A stretch of DNA of 33,109 nucleotides from Nonomuraea sp. SBT364 (GCF_001083785.1 NZ_LAVL01000093.1:1-33109), one strand, 5' to 3'; positions 1 to 8,066 are shown, numbered from the stretch's first letter. Notes: generated by a model not told the origin, from the sequence alone. Numbers and translations are program-made.

Positions 1-1
1 C

Positions 2-20
2 AGAGTTGTATAAGAGACAG
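2..20 (+). other. Sequencing adapter remnant (Nextera transposon end)
   Basis: Positions 2-20 match the 19-base Tn5 mosaic end used in Nextera libraries (AGATGTGTATAAGAGACAG) at 17 of 19 positions, including the last 14 bases without a break. The two mismatches are adjacent, near the 5' end. It lies exactly at the window edge, as expected for untrimmed adapter at a contig end. Genomic sequence probably starts at about position 21, so any reading frame that starts inside these bases is artificial. Confidence 0.85.
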
Positions 21-192
21 CGCCAGCCCGCCGGGCGGGAGGTGATGGCGGCGGCCCGGCGGGCTGGAGCGTGGCCCGCGCGGGCAGGAGCGAGACCGCC
101 ACCCCGGTCGCTCCGGTCAGGGCCAGGGCGAACAGGACCGCGAAGGGCCGCGGGAGCGTGCCCGTGGGTCTTCTGCGCCGCGAAGCCGACAT
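21..192 (-). CDS. N-terminal fragment of an exported or membrane-anchored protein (cut by contig end)
   Basis: This minus-strand frame opens with ATG at 192-190 and runs off the contig, leaving 57 codons. A good ribosome binding site, GGAGGG, lies 9 nt upstream. The peptide begins MSASRRRRPTGTLPRP, followed by a hydrophobic stretch (about residues 17-37, FAVLFALALTGATGVAVSLL) and then a proline/alanine-rich segment. This is the layout of a signal peptide or single N-terminal anchor with a Pro-rich linker. Such N-termini occur in several actinobacterial families, including class E/F sortases and secreted hydrolases, and the remaining piece does not distinguish them. It is divergent from the LLM oxidoreductase across about 120 bp. 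The frame and start look sound; the function is unknown. Confidence 0.6.
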
Positions 193-301
193 GTCGACCA
201 CCCTCCGTGTTCACAGAGCTACAGGGAGCGCTTGAGGGTGGACGTTAGCAAGCGTTCGCGGTGTCGCGGGGGCAATCTCCGGATGACGTCCGTTGTGTGG
301 C

Positions 302-307
302 GATAAT
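302..307 (+). promoter_or_regulatory. -10 element for a probably leaderless transcript
   Basis: GATAAT, one mismatch from TATAAT, ends 6 nt before the ATG at 314. There is no Shine-Dalgarno before that ATG, so transcription probably starts at or next to the start codon. No good -35 hexamer is visible at the usual distance. Confidence 0.5.
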
Positions 308-313
308 GGCGTC

Positions 314-1228
314 ATGAAGTTGCGGATCTTCACCGAGCCCCAGCAGGGCGCCACCTACGACGATCTCCTTGCCGTCGCCCGGGCCGCCGAGCGCCTCGGC
401 TTCGACGCGTTCTTCCGGTCCGACCACTACCAGCGCATCGGCGCGGGCGACCCGGGCCCCGGCTCGACGGACGCCTGGATCACGCTGGCCGGGCTGGCCC
501 GCGAGACGTCCGGGATCAGGCTGGGCACACTGGTGACTCCCGCGACGTTCCGGCTGCCCGGCCCCCTGGCGATCAGCGTCGCCCAGGTGGACGCGATGAG
601 CGGCGGCCGGGTCGAGCTGGGGCTCGGCACCGGCTGGTTCGACGGCGAGCACGCCGCGTACGGGATCCCGTTCCCGCCGGTGGGGGAGCGGTTCGGCCGC
701 TTCGAGGAGCAGCTGGAGATCGTCCGGGGGTTGTGGGCGGCGGACAAGTCGTTCTCCTACGACGGCCGCTACTACCGGCTCGTCGACTCGCCCGCGCTGC
801 CCAAGCCGGTGCAGCGGCCGGGCCCGCCGATCATCATCGGCGGCGTCGGCGCCAAGCGCACGCCTCGGCTGGCCGCCACGTTCGCCGACGAGTACAACGT
901 GCCGTTCCACCGGCTCGGCGACACCGGCGCCGCCTTCGACCGGGTACGTCAGGCGTGCGAGCGGACGGGACGCACGGTCGTCCTGTCGGCGGCGCAGACC
1001 GTGTGCGTCGGGCGCGACCGGGCCGAGCTGGAGCGCCGGGCGGCGGTCATCGAGCAGCCGCTCGGCACGCTGCGTGAGGTCGGGCTGGCCGGGACCCCCG
1101 CCGAGGTGCTGGAGAAGATCGGCCGGCTCGGCGAGCTCGGCGCCGAGCGGATCTACCTCCAGGTGATGGACCTGGCCGACCTGGACCACCTGGAGCTGAT
1201 CGCGGCAGAGGTGTTGCCGCACGTCTGA
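314..1228 (+). CDS. LLM class F420-dependent oxidoreductase
   Basis: This 304-residue luciferase-like monooxygenase-fold protein is probably a cytoplasmic oxidoreductase using coenzyme F420 rather than FMN. It begins MKLRIFTEPQQGATYDD and has the typical early segment AAERLGFDAFFRSDHY, the barrel segment SGIRLGTLVTPATFRLPG, the sugar/cofactor-side segment SGGRVELGLGTGW, and the later PPIIIGGVGAKRT found in this family. The length is normal. The ATG at 314 is preferred over the upstream in-frame ATG at 293 because the -10-like GATAAT ends 6 nt before it and family members start at this point. The substrate cannot be predicted. The gene lies 48 bp upstream of hen1 on the same strand, but nothing links their functions. 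The family call is strong; the cofactor is inferred from the family and the actinobacterial setting. Confidence 0.88.
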   Translation: MKLRIFTEPQQGATYDDLLAVARAAERLGFDAFFRSDHYQRIGAGDPGPGSTDAWITLAGLARETSGIRLGTLVTPATFRLPGPLAISVAQVDAMSGGRVELGLGTGWFDGEHAAYGIPFPPVGERFGRFEEQLEIVRGLWAADKSFSYDGRYYRLVDSPALPKPVQRPGPPIIIGGVGAKRTPRLAATFADEYNVPFHRLGDTGAAFDRVRQACERTGRTVVLSAAQTVCVGRDRAELERRAAVIEQPLGTLREVGLAGTPAEVLEKIGRLGELGAERIYLQVMDLADLDHLELIAAEVLPHV

Positions 1229-1276
1229 GCGGATTTGCGGTGGCATGCCCGAACCGGGTTGCGGCACACTTGGGCC

Positions 1277-2740
1277 GTGCTGTTGACGATCTCGACCACC
1301 GCCCCGCCCGCCACCGACCTGGGTTTCCTGCTGCACAAGCATCCCGGCCGGGTGCAGCGGTTCGGCCAGTCGTTCGGCGAGGCGACGGTGTTCTACCCCG
1401 AGGCGGACGAGCGGCGCTGCACGGCGGCGCTGCTGCTCGACGTCGACCCGGTCGCGCTGGCCAGGTCGCGGGGCAAGGGGTCGCCCGACTTCAGCCTGTC
1501 GCAGTACGTCAACGACCGGCCCTACGCCGCCTCGTCACTGCTGGCCGTGGCGCTGGCCGACGTGTTCCGCACCGCGCGGGCCGGGCGGTGCGCAGCCCGG
1601 CCGGAGCTGGCCTCCACGCCGCTGCCGCTGGAGATCCGGCTGCCCGCGCTGCCCTGCCGGGGCGGGCCGGAGCTGGCCGGGCGGCTGTTCGCGCCGCTCG
1701 GCTGGCGGGTCACGGCCGAGCCGGTGCCGCTCGACGAGGGCTTCCCCGAGTGGGGCGACTCGCGTTACGTGCGGCTGACGCTCGACGGCACCGTACGGCT
1801 GGCCGACGCGCTCAACCACCTGTACGTGCTGCTGCCGGTGCTCGACGAGGCCAAGCACTACTGGATCGCGCCGGACGAGATCGACAAGCTGATCCGCGCC
1901 GGGGAGGGCTGGCTGCGCGACCACCCGGAGCGGGACCTGATCGTCCGCCGCTACATGGGACGGCGCTGGACCATGGCCCGCGCCGCGCTCGCCCGTCTGG
2001 CCGAGCTGGGCGACGAGACGGAGGAGCAGCTGGAGCCCGCCGTGGCCGAGGACGCCCCGCCGGGGCGGACGGCCGGCGACGAGGCCGCGGCGGCCGAGGC
2101 CGGAGCGGAAACCGAAGAGCCCGCTGCGGAGCCGGCCAAGCGCAAGCCGCTCAACACCCAGCGGCGTCAGGCCGTCCTGGAGACGCTGGAGGAGCTCGGC
2201 GCCGTCAGCGTGATCGACCTGGGCTGCGGGCAGGGCGAGCTGGTCGGGGCGCTGCTGTCCAGGCCGCGCTTCGCCAGGGTCGGCGGGATGGACGTCTCGC
2301 CGATGGCGCTGACCATCGCCGCGCGCAAGCTCAAACTGGAGCGCATGCCCGACGCCAAGCGCGCCAGGCTCACGCTGTTCCAGGGCGCGCTCACCTACAC
2401 CGACAAGCGCCTGGCCGGCTACGACGCCGCCGTGCTCATGGAGGTGATCGAGCACGTGGACCCGCCCCGGCTGGCCGCGCTCGAACGCGTCGTGTTCGGT
2501 CACGCCAAGCCCGCGCACGTACTCGTGACCACGCCGAACGTCGAGTACAACGTCCGCTACGAATTCCTCACCGGCCTGCGTCACGCCGACCACCGCTTCG
2601 AGTGGACCCGTGCCGAGTTCGCCGCCTGGGCCGAGGGGGTGGCGGCCCGGCACGGCTACCGGGTCGCGTTCAGGCCGGTGGGCGAAGAGGATCCGGAGGT
2701 CGGCCCGCCGACCCAGATGGGGGTGTTCACCCGTGATTAG
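1277..2740 (+). CDS. hen1: Hen1, 3'-terminal RNA ribose 2'-O-methyltransferase
   Basis: This 487-residue protein has the two-part layout of bacterial Hen1. The N-terminal half opens with LLTISTTAPPATDLGFLLHKHP, typical of the Hen1 N-terminal domain, which helps activate the Pnkp ligase. An acidic Ala/Glu-rich linker (about residues 255-295) follows, then the C-terminal methyltransferase. That domain has the S-adenosylmethionine motif VIDLGCGQGE (312-321) and the metal site EVIEH (E389, E392, H393) with a further histidine in RHADHRFEW (H436 or H439). In characterised homologues the enzyme adds a 2'-O-methyl group at the 3' end of a cleaved RNA before sealing, protecting it from recutting. The GTG at 1277 is chosen because family members start at this residue; the upstream ATG at 1235 would add a low-quality extension. 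I see no clear ribosome binding site. The stop overlaps pnkp by 8 nt. Confidence 0.93.
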   Translation: MLLTISTTAPPATDLGFLLHKHPGRVQRFGQSFGEATVFYPEADERRCTAALLLDVDPVALARSRGKGSPDFSLSQYVNDRPYAASSLLAVALADVFRTARAGRCAARPELASTPLPLEIRLPALPCRGGPELAGRLFAPLGWRVTAEPVPLDEGFPEWGDSRYVRLTLDGTVRLADALNHLYVLLPVLDEAKHYWIAPDEIDKLIRAGEGWLRDHPERDLIVRRYMGRRWTMARAALARLAELGDETEEQLEPAVAEDAPPGRTAGDEAAAAEAGAETEEPAAEPAKRKPLNTQRRQAVLETLEELGAVSVIDLGCGQGELVGALLSRPRFARVGGMDVSPMALTIAARKLKLERMPDAKRARLTLFQGALTYTDKRLAGYDAAVLMEVIEHVDPPRLAALERVVFGHAKPAHVLVTTPNVEYNVRYEFLTGLRHADHRFEWTRAEFAAWAEGVAARHGYRVAFRPVGEEDPEVGPPTQMGVFTRD

Positions 2741-5192
2741 CGTTCCCGAGCTGTCGCTCGTGGTGCTCGTCGGCGTCTCGGGCAGCGGCAAGTCGACGTT
2801 CGCCGCCCGGCACTTCGCGCCGACGCAGGTCATCTCGTCCGACTTCTGCCGGGGCCTGGTCTCCGACGACGAGAACGACCAGAGCGCCACCCCGGCCGCG
2901 TTCGACCTGCTGCACCACATCGTCGGCGTGCGCCTGGCGCGCGGCCTGTTCACCGTGGTCGACGCCACCAACGTGCAGTACGCCGCCCGCAAGAGCCTCA
3001 TCGACCTGGCCAGGAAGCACGACGTGCTGGCCGACGCGATCGTGCTGGACGTGCCGGAGGAGGTCGCCGTCGAGCGCAACGCCGGCCGCCCCGACCGCGA
3101 CTTCGGCGCCCGCGTGGTGATCCGCCAGCGCAAGGAGCTGCGCCGCTCGCTCGGCAAGATCTCCCGCGACGGCTTCAGGAAGGTCCACGTGCTGCGCGGC
3201 GCCGGGCAGATCGACCAGGCGGTGATCTCCTACGAGAAGGCGTGGTCCGACAAGCGGGAGCTGACCGGCCCGTTCGACGTCATCGGCGACGTGCACGGCT
3301 GCCGGGCGGAGCTGGAGACGCTGCTGGCCGAGCTGGGCTGGCGGGGGCTGTCCCACCCGGAGGGCCGCACCGCCGTGTTCGTCGGCGACCTGGTCGACCG
3401 CGGCCCCGACACGCCGGGCGTGCTGCGCCTGGTCATGAGCATGGTCGCGGCGGGCACCGCGATCTGCGTGGCGGGCAACCACGAGCAGAAGCTGGTGCGC
3501 GCGCTGGCCGGGCGCGACGTCAAGGTGGCCCACGGGCTGCAGGAGTCGCTCGACCAGCTCGCCGCCGAGCCGCCGGAGTTCGTCGAGTCGGCGCGCGCGT
3601 TCATGGACGGGCTGCTCAGCCACTACGTGCTCGACGAGGGGCGGCTCGTGGTCGCGCACGCCGGGCTGAAGGAGGCCTACCACGGCCGCGCCTCGGGCCG
3701 GGTGCGCTCCTTCGCCCTCTACGGCGACACCACCGGCGAGACCGACGAGTACGGGCTGCCCGTGCGCTATCCGTGGGCCGAGGAGTACCGCGGCCGGGCC
3801 ATGGTCGTCTACGGCCACACGCCCACGGTCCAGCCCGAATGGGTCAACAACACGATCTGCCTCGACACCGGCTGCGTGTTCGGCGGCCACCTCACCGCGC
3901 TGCGCTACCCGGAGCGGGAGCTCGTCCAGGTGCCCGCCGAGAAGGTGTGGTACGAGTCGGTCAAGCCGCTCGGCGGCCCGGTGCGCGACGCGGTCATGCT
4001 CGACATCGGCGACGTGCAGGGCACGCGTCACGTCGAGACGCGCTTCGGCGGCCGGATCAAGGTGGCCGAGGAGAACGCCGCCGCGGCGCTGGAGGTCATG
4101 AGCCGGTTCGCGGTCGACCCGCGCTGGCTCGTCTACCTGCCGCCGACCATGGCGCCGTCGCAGACGTCCGCGCTCGACGGCTACCTGGAGCATCCGGACG
4201 AGGCGTTCGCGGAGTTCGCCGAGGCCGGCGTCACCGAGGTCGTGTGCGAGGAGAAGCACATGGGTTCGCGGGCCGTGGCCGTGCTCGCCCGCACGCCCGA
4301 GGTCGCGGCCGCGCGGTTCGGCGTCACCGACGGCAGCGCTGGCACCGTCTACACGCGCACCGGCCGGCCGTTCTTCGGCGACCTGACGCCGCTGGTCGAC
4401 CGGCTGCGGCAGGCGTGCGAGCCGCTGTGGGAGGCGCTCGGCTCCGACTGGGTGGCGCTCGACTGCGAGCTGCTGCCCTGGTCGGCCAAGGCGGGCCAGC
4501 TGATCCGGACCCAGTACGCCGCCGTCGGCGCCGCCGCCCGGGCCGCGCTGCCGGAGGCGGTCTCGGCGCTGGAGGCCGCCGCCGGGCGCGGGCTGGAGGT
4601 GTCGGAGCTGCTGGAGCGCACCCGGCGCCGGGCAGGCAACGCCGCCCTGTTCCGCGACGCCTACGCCCGCTACTGCTGGCCGGTCGACGGCCTGGAGGGG
4701 GTGCGGCTGGCGCCGTTCCAGATCCTCGCCTGCGAGGGCCGGGCCACGGCGCTGGAGCCGCACGCCTGGCACCTGTCGACGCTGGCGCTGCTCGACTCGC
4801 CGATCATCGCGCCGACCCGGCACATGTTCGTCTCGCTGGACTCGCCGTCCTCGCGCGCCGAGGCGACGGCCTGGTGGGAGTCGATGACGGCGGCGGGCGG
4901 CGAGGGCATGGTGGTCAAGCCCGCCGCGCACACCGGCGGCCGGGTGCAGCCCGGCGTCAAGGTCAGGGGCCGCGAATACCTGCGCATCATCTACGGCCCC
5001 GACTACACCGAGTCGCTGGACGTGCTGCGCAAGCGGTTCCTCGGCAAGAAGCGCTCGCTGGCGCTGCGCGAGCACGCGCTCGGCCTGGAGGCGCTGTCGC
5101 GGCTGGCCGACGGCGAGGCGGGCTGGCGGGTGCACGAGCCGGTCTTCGCCGTGCTCGCGCTGGAGTCCGAGCCCGTGGACCCGCGGCTGTGA
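2733..5192 (+). CDS. pnkp: Pnkp, polynucleotide kinase-phosphatase-ligase for RNA repair
   Basis: This 819-residue protein has the three catalytic modules of bacterial Pnkp. The N-terminal 5' kinase (about 1-170) has the P-loop GVSGSGKST at 14-22. The central 2',3' phosphatase (about 180-425) is of the calcineurin type, with GDVHGC (D186, H188), GDLVDRGPDT, GNHEQK, HAGL and YGHTP. The C-terminal adenylyltransferase/ligase (about 440-819) has EEKHMGSR, where K508 is the predicted nucleotidyl lysine. Together these heal both ends of a broken RNA and, with Hen1 bound, seal it; tRNAs cut by ribotoxins are the known kind of substrate. The length is close to the characterised clostridial enzyme. 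The GTG start lies inside the hen1 stop region (8-nt overlap), implying translational coupling, and the protein starts just ahead of the P-loop strand. The next ORF overlaps the stop by 4 nt. Confidence 0.95.
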   Translation: MISVPELSLVVLVGVSGSGKSTFAARHFAPTQVISSDFCRGLVSDDENDQSATPAAFDLLHHIVGVRLARGLFTVVDATNVQYAARKSLIDLARKHDVLADAIVLDVPEEVAVERNAGRPDRDFGARVVIRQRKELRRSLGKISRDGFRKVHVLRGAGQIDQAVISYEKAWSDKRELTGPFDVIGDVHGCRAELETLLAELGWRGLSHPEGRTAVFVGDLVDRGPDTPGVLRLVMSMVAAGTAICVAGNHEQKLVRALAGRDVKVAHGLQESLDQLAAEPPEFVESARAFMDGLLSHYVLDEGRLVVAHAGLKEAYHGRASGRVRSFALYGDTTGETDEYGLPVRYPWAEEYRGRAMVVYGHTPTVQPEWVNNTICLDTGCVFGGHLTALRYPERELVQVPAEKVWYESVKPLGGPVRDAVMLDIGDVQGTRHVETRFGGRIKVAEENAAAALEVMSRFAVDPRWLVYLPPTMAPSQTSALDGYLEHPDEAFAEFAEAGVTEVVCEEKHMGSRAVAVLARTPEVAAARFGVTDGSAGTVYTRTGRPFFGDLTPLVDRLRQACEPLWEALGSDWVALDCELLPWSAKAGQLIRTQYAAVGAAARAALPEAVSALEAAAGRGLEVSELLERTRRRAGNAALFRDAYARYCWPVDGLEGVRLAPFQILACEGRATALEPHAWHLSTLALLDSPIIAPTRHMFVSLDSPSSRAEATAWWESMTAAGGEGMVVKPAAHTGGRVQPGVKVRGREYLRIIYGPDYTESLDVLRKRFLGKKRSLALREHALGLEALSRLADGEAGWRVHEPVFAVLALESEPVDPRL

Positions 5193-5314
5193 CCGCCGAC
5201 CGGCACCGCCCCGGCTACCTGCGCCGCCGCCTCGGCCGCGCCGTGCTCCTGTACGGCGTGGCCCTGGCGGTGGGCGCGATGGTGGTGGCGGTCTTCTGGC
5301 TCACCCAAGTTTGA
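5189..5314 (+). CDS. Small single-span membrane protein coupled to pnkp
   Basis: A 41-codon frame starts with a GTG that shares a GTGA overlap with the pnkp stop. The peptide has a polar, Arg-rich start (TADRHRPGYLRRRLGR) and one hydrophobic segment of about 22 residues (AVLLYGVALAVGAMVVAVFWLT). This predicts one membrane span with the positive N-terminus inside. I recognise no family. Support comes from the 4-nt overlap typical of translational coupling, the clean hydrophobic helix, and the lack of other coding content in this gap. The frame is short and could be a chance ORF, although a 4-nt overlap with exactly one well-formed span is suggestive. A possible role is to tether or signal for the RNA-repair enzymes at the membrane, but that is speculation. 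Confidence 0.55.
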   Translation: MTADRHRPGYLRRRLGRAVLLYGVALAVGAMVVAVFWLTQV

Positions 5315-5378
5315 GTAATTAGAGCAGTACGTACGGTAGTCACGGGTATGTCCCTCAGCCAGAGGGGGAAGGACCCGC

Positions 5379-6779
5379 ATGGCTACTCAGCACGCCCATC
5401 AGGAGAACCTGGGTCACGTCGTCTTCATCGCGGCGGCGGCGGCCATCGGCGGGTTCCTGTTCGGCTACGACAGCTCGGTCATCAACGGCGCCGTGGTCGG
5501 CATCCAGCGGCACTTCGCGGTGGGCGCCGTCGAGACGGGCTTCGTGGTGGCGATCGCGCTGCTCGGCTCGGCCGTCGGCGCCTGGATCGGCGGCCGGCTC
5601 GCCGACCGGTGGGGGCGCACCAGGACCATGCAGGTGGCCGCCATCCTGTTCGCCATCAGCTCGATCGGGCAGATGCTGCCGTTCGCCATCTGGGACCTGG
5701 CCGTGTGGCGGGTGCTCGCGGGCGTCGCGATCGGCATGGCCTCGGTGCTCGGGCCCACCTACATCGCCGAGGTGGCGCCGGCCGCCTACCGGGGCAGGCT
5801 CGGCTCGTTCCAGCAGCTCGCGATCGTGCTCGGCATCGCGGTCTCCCAGCTCGTCAACTACGTGATCGCCAGGCTGGCGGGCGGCGACGTCAACAACCAC
5901 CTGTGGGGGCTGCAGGCGTGGCAGTGGATGCTGGGCGCCTGCGTCGTGCCCGCCCTGCTCTTCCTGCTGTTCGCCTCGACCATCCCCGAATCGCCGCGCT
6001 ACCTGATCATGGCGGGCCGGGTCCGGCAGGCCCGCACCGTGCTGTCCGAGGTCGAGGGCGAAGGGGTGGACCTGGACGAGCGCGTGCGCGAGATCCAGCA
6101 CGTGCTCAGGACCGAGGCCGCGCCGACGATGAAGGACCTGCGCGGCCCGGCCCTCGGCCTGCTGCCGATCGTGTGGATCGGCATCATCCTGTCGGTCTTC
6201 CAGCAGTTCGTCGGCATCAACGTGATCTTCTACTACTCGTCCGTCCTGTGGCAGTCGGTGGGGATCAACCAGTCCGACTCGCTGCTGATCAGCTTCTCCA
6301 GCTCGATCATCAACATCATCGGCACGTTCATCGCCATCTCGCTCGTCGACAAGATCGGGCGCAAGCCGCTGCTGCTCATCGGCTCCGCGGGCATGGCGAT
6401 CTCGCTGGCCAGTGCCGCCTGGGCGTTCAGCGCCGCCAGGCCCGTCGGCGGCACTGTCTCGCTGCCCGATCCGCAGGGCATGATCGCGCTGGTCGCCGCG
6501 AACCTGTTCGTGCTGTTCTTCGCGCTGTCGTGGGGCGTGGTGGTCTGGGTGCTGCTCGGTGAGATCTTCCCCAACCGGATCCGGGCCGCCGCCCTCGGCG
6601 TCGCCGCCGCCGCGCAGTGGATCGCCAACTGGCTGATCACGGTCACGTTCCCGGCCCTCGCCGAGTGGAACCTCCCGCTCACGTACGCGATGTACGCGCT
6701 GTTCGCCCTGCTGTCGTTCCTCTTCGTCATCAAGTGGGTCAAGGAGACCAAGGGCTGCCGGTTGGAGGAGATGGGCTGA
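5379..6779 (+). CDS. MFS sugar porter (sugar:H+ symporter)
   Basis: This 466-residue, 12-span transporter belongs to the sugar porter family of the major facilitator superfamily (XylE/GalP/GLUT type). Hallmarks are GGFLFGYDSSVINGA in helix 1, the loop 2-3 motif GGRLADRWGRTR, PESPRYLI after helix 6, QQFVGINVIFYYS in helix 7, and the repeated loop motif SLVDKIGRKPLL after helix 8. The QQ..GIN stretch binds sugar in characterised members. The substrate is probably a monosaccharide such as glucose, xylose or galactose, but cannot be fixed from sequence. The ATG at 5379 has a clear purine-rich ribosome binding site (GGGGAAGGA) just upstream. A weak -35-like TTGAGT at 5311 may mark its own promoter, with no convincing -10. 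It converges on the DUF1707 gene with only 6 bp between stop codons. Confidence 0.93.
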   Translation: MATQHAHQENLGHVVFIAAAAAIGGFLFGYDSSVINGAVVGIQRHFAVGAVETGFVVAIALLGSAVGAWIGGRLADRWGRTRTMQVAAILFAISSIGQMLPFAIWDLAVWRVLAGVAIGMASVLGPTYIAEVAPAAYRGRLGSFQQLAIVLGIAVSQLVNYVIARLAGGDVNNHLWGLQAWQWMLGACVVPALLFLLFASTIPESPRYLIMAGRVRQARTVLSEVEGEGVDLDERVREIQHVLRTEAAPTMKDLRGPALGLLPIVWIGIILSVFQQFVGINVIFYYSSVLWQSVGINQSDSLLISFSSSIINIIGTFIAISLVDKIGRKPLLLIGSAGMAISLASAAWAFSAARPVGGTVSLPDPQGMIALVAANLFVLFFALSWGVVVWVLLGEIFPNRIRAAALGVAAAAQWIANWLITVTFPALAEWNLPLTYAMYALFALLSFLFVIKWVKETKGCRLEEMG

Positions 6780-6785
6780 GCCCGG

Positions 6786-7301
6786 TCACTTCCGCTGGCG
6801 GGCCCGCTTGACCAGCGAGAACACCATGGCCACGAGGATGAAGAAGAACAGTGCCTTGAAGATGCCGGCTCCGCCGACCACCACCAGCGCCACCATGGCC
6901 ATGGCCAGGAGCGGGATGAAGGGGCCGGGACCGTGACCGTGCCGGCGTCCCGGGTGCCCGCCGTGCCACGGCTTGCGCATGTCGCGGCTCATGCCGGGGT
7001 GCCGGCGGGCCAGCTCGCGCATGTGGTCGCGCTGCTCGCGCATCGCCGCCTGCCAGGAGTCGATCGTGTGCGGCGGGACGGGCCCGGCGTGACCGCGGCC
7101 CTCGCCCGGCAGATCTTCCGTGACCTTGGCCAGGTCACGCTGCGTGCGGGCGGCGAGCGTCTGGTCCAGGCGCTCGTCGAGTTCCTCGTGTGTCAGGCGC
7201 CCCAGCGCGAAGTGCTCGCGCAGTGATGCCATCGTCCGCTCGCGCTCGGCGTCGCCGATGCGCAGGTCGCCGTGTTCCATGGCGGTCGCCACCCCCTCCA
7301 T
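6786..7301 (-). CDS. DUF1707 domain membrane protein with histidine-rich linker
   Basis: This 171-residue protein starts with a DUF1707 domain (about residues 10-65: LRIGDAERERTMASLREHFALGRLTHEELDERLDQTLAARTQRDLAKVTEDL, shown here only to mark its extent by its ends LRIGD and VTEDL). A charged middle follows, including a His/Gly/Arg-rich stretch (WHGGHPGRRHGHG), then one or two C-terminal hydrophobic segments (about 128-165). DUF1707 is a small helical domain common in actinobacteria, often on membrane proteins, with no settled function. The start at 7301 has GAGGAG 7 nt upstream; an in-frame ATG at 7280 is possible. Its start lies 3 nt beyond the padR stop, so the two form one operon in which padR is first. 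Control of the pair by that PadR is likely. Confidence 0.85.
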   Translation of the reverse strand: MEGVATAMEHGDLRIGDAERERTMASLREHFALGRLTHEELDERLDQTLAARTQRDLAKVTEDLPGEGRGHAGPVPPHTIDSWQAAMREQRDHMRELARRHPGMSRDMRKPWHGGHPGRRHGHGPGPFIPLLAMAMVALVVVGGAGIFKALFFFILVAMVFSLVKRARQRK

Positions 7302-7304
7302 CGC

Positions 7305-8012
7305 TCACTCCTCGCCCGGGTCGCCGTCGGCCAGAATCTGGTAGAGCCTGCGCCGGGTCTCCACCAGAGTCTTGCGCGCTTCGCGGATTTGCGCATCAGT
7401 CCCGGTCTGCAGAACCTGCATCAGCGCGAACGCCGACTGGCGCGAGAGGTCCCACAGGTCGGCGGTGCTGTCGTCGATGTCGGGCCGCATCTCGTCCCAC
7501 GGGGCGCGGACCTCGTCGGCGTGCGCCTCGATGTAGGCGCGGCCGGTGTCGGTGAGGCGGAAGGTCTTGCGGCCCTCGTTCTCCTCCGAGACGACCAGGC
7601 CCTCGTCGTTGAGCTGCTGCAACGCCGGGTAGACGGCGCCGGGGCTGGGCTTCCAGCCGCCTTCGCTGCGCTCGGCGATCTCCTGGATGATCTGGTAGCC
7701 GTTGCGCGGCTCCTCGGCCAACAGCGCGAGGATCGCGGCGCGGACGTCGCCCCGCTTGGCCTTGCGCGGCCTGCCGCCCCAGCCCCGGTGCCCCCCGAAC
7801 GGGCCCTGCCCCCACGGCCCGCGGCCGAAGTCGAACGGGAACTGCCCCGGCCCGCGCCGCCCGCGGGACCGGTGCTCGTGCGGGCCGCCGTGGTGCCGGT
7901 GCGGATGGCCCTGCTCGAAGGCGTCGGCCACGGCCCTGATCGCCTCTTTCGCGGCCTTCTTGAACTCGTGCGCGTCGGGCCACTGGCCCCCTGCCGCCTG
8001 AGCGGATGTCAT
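7305..8012 (-). CDS. PadR family transcriptional regulator with His/Gly-rich N-terminal extension
   Basis: This 235-residue regulator has the PadR winged-helix domain at about residues 88-165: VRAAILALLAEEPRNGYQI, then SEGGWKPSPGAVYPALQQL, the signature recognition region of the family, and the wing. The C-terminal helix (about 185-230) should mediate dimerisation. The first 85 residues are unusual: after a short helix (AAKEAIRAVADAFEQ) comes a low-complexity stretch rich in His, Gly and Arg, with six His among the twelve residues HPHRHHGGPHEH. Metal binding is possible but untested. An AAGGAG ribosome binding site precedes the start. Upstream, an inverted repeat at 8041-8066 is a candidate self-operator. 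It is the first gene of an operon with the DUF1707 membrane protein, a common pairing of a PadR repressor with a membrane effector. Confidence 0.92.
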   Translation of the reverse strand: MTSAQAAGGQWPDAHEFKKAAKEAIRAVADAFEQGHPHRHHGGPHEHRSRGRRGPGQFPFDFGRGPWGQGPFGGHRGWGGRPRKAKRGDVRAAILALLAEEPRNGYQIIQEIAERSEGGWKPSPGAVYPALQQLNDEGLVVSEENEGRKTFRLTDTGRAYIEAHADEVRAPWDEMRPDIDDSTADLWDLSRQSAFALMQVLQTGTDAQIREARKTLVETRRRLYQILADGDPGEE

Positions 8013-8040
8013 GGTGTCGTCTCCTTGCGATTGTTCTTCG

Positions 8041-8066
8041 ATGCTTCAAAGATATATCGGAAGCAT
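8041..8066. promoter_or_regulatory. Candidate PadR operator over the padR promoter
   Basis: Perfect 7-bp arms ATGCTTC and GAAGCAT flank a 12-bp centre that holds the palindrome GATATATC (8051-8058). The site lies about 30-55 bp upstream of the padR start and is the only AT-rich stretch nearby, so it probably overlaps the -10 region. PadR proteins usually bind such inverted repeats in their own promoters. The assignment is inferred from position and symmetry. Confidence 0.5.

Noticed and set aside
6..248. Plus-strand 80-codon frame at the left edge
   Set aside because: Its start codon lies in adapter sequence and the real coding frame here is on the minus strand, with a signal-peptide-like start and a ribosome binding site.
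5311..5343. Promoter for the MFS gene
   Set aside because: TTGAGT is a fair -35, but the -10 candidates (TACGGT at 15 bp, TAGTCA at 21 bp) are wrongly spaced; mentioned only in the gene entry.
6773..6783. GGGCTGAGCCC palindrome between the MFS and DUF1707 genes as a terminator
   Set aside because: The stem is only 5 bp and spans a stop codon; too weak to call.
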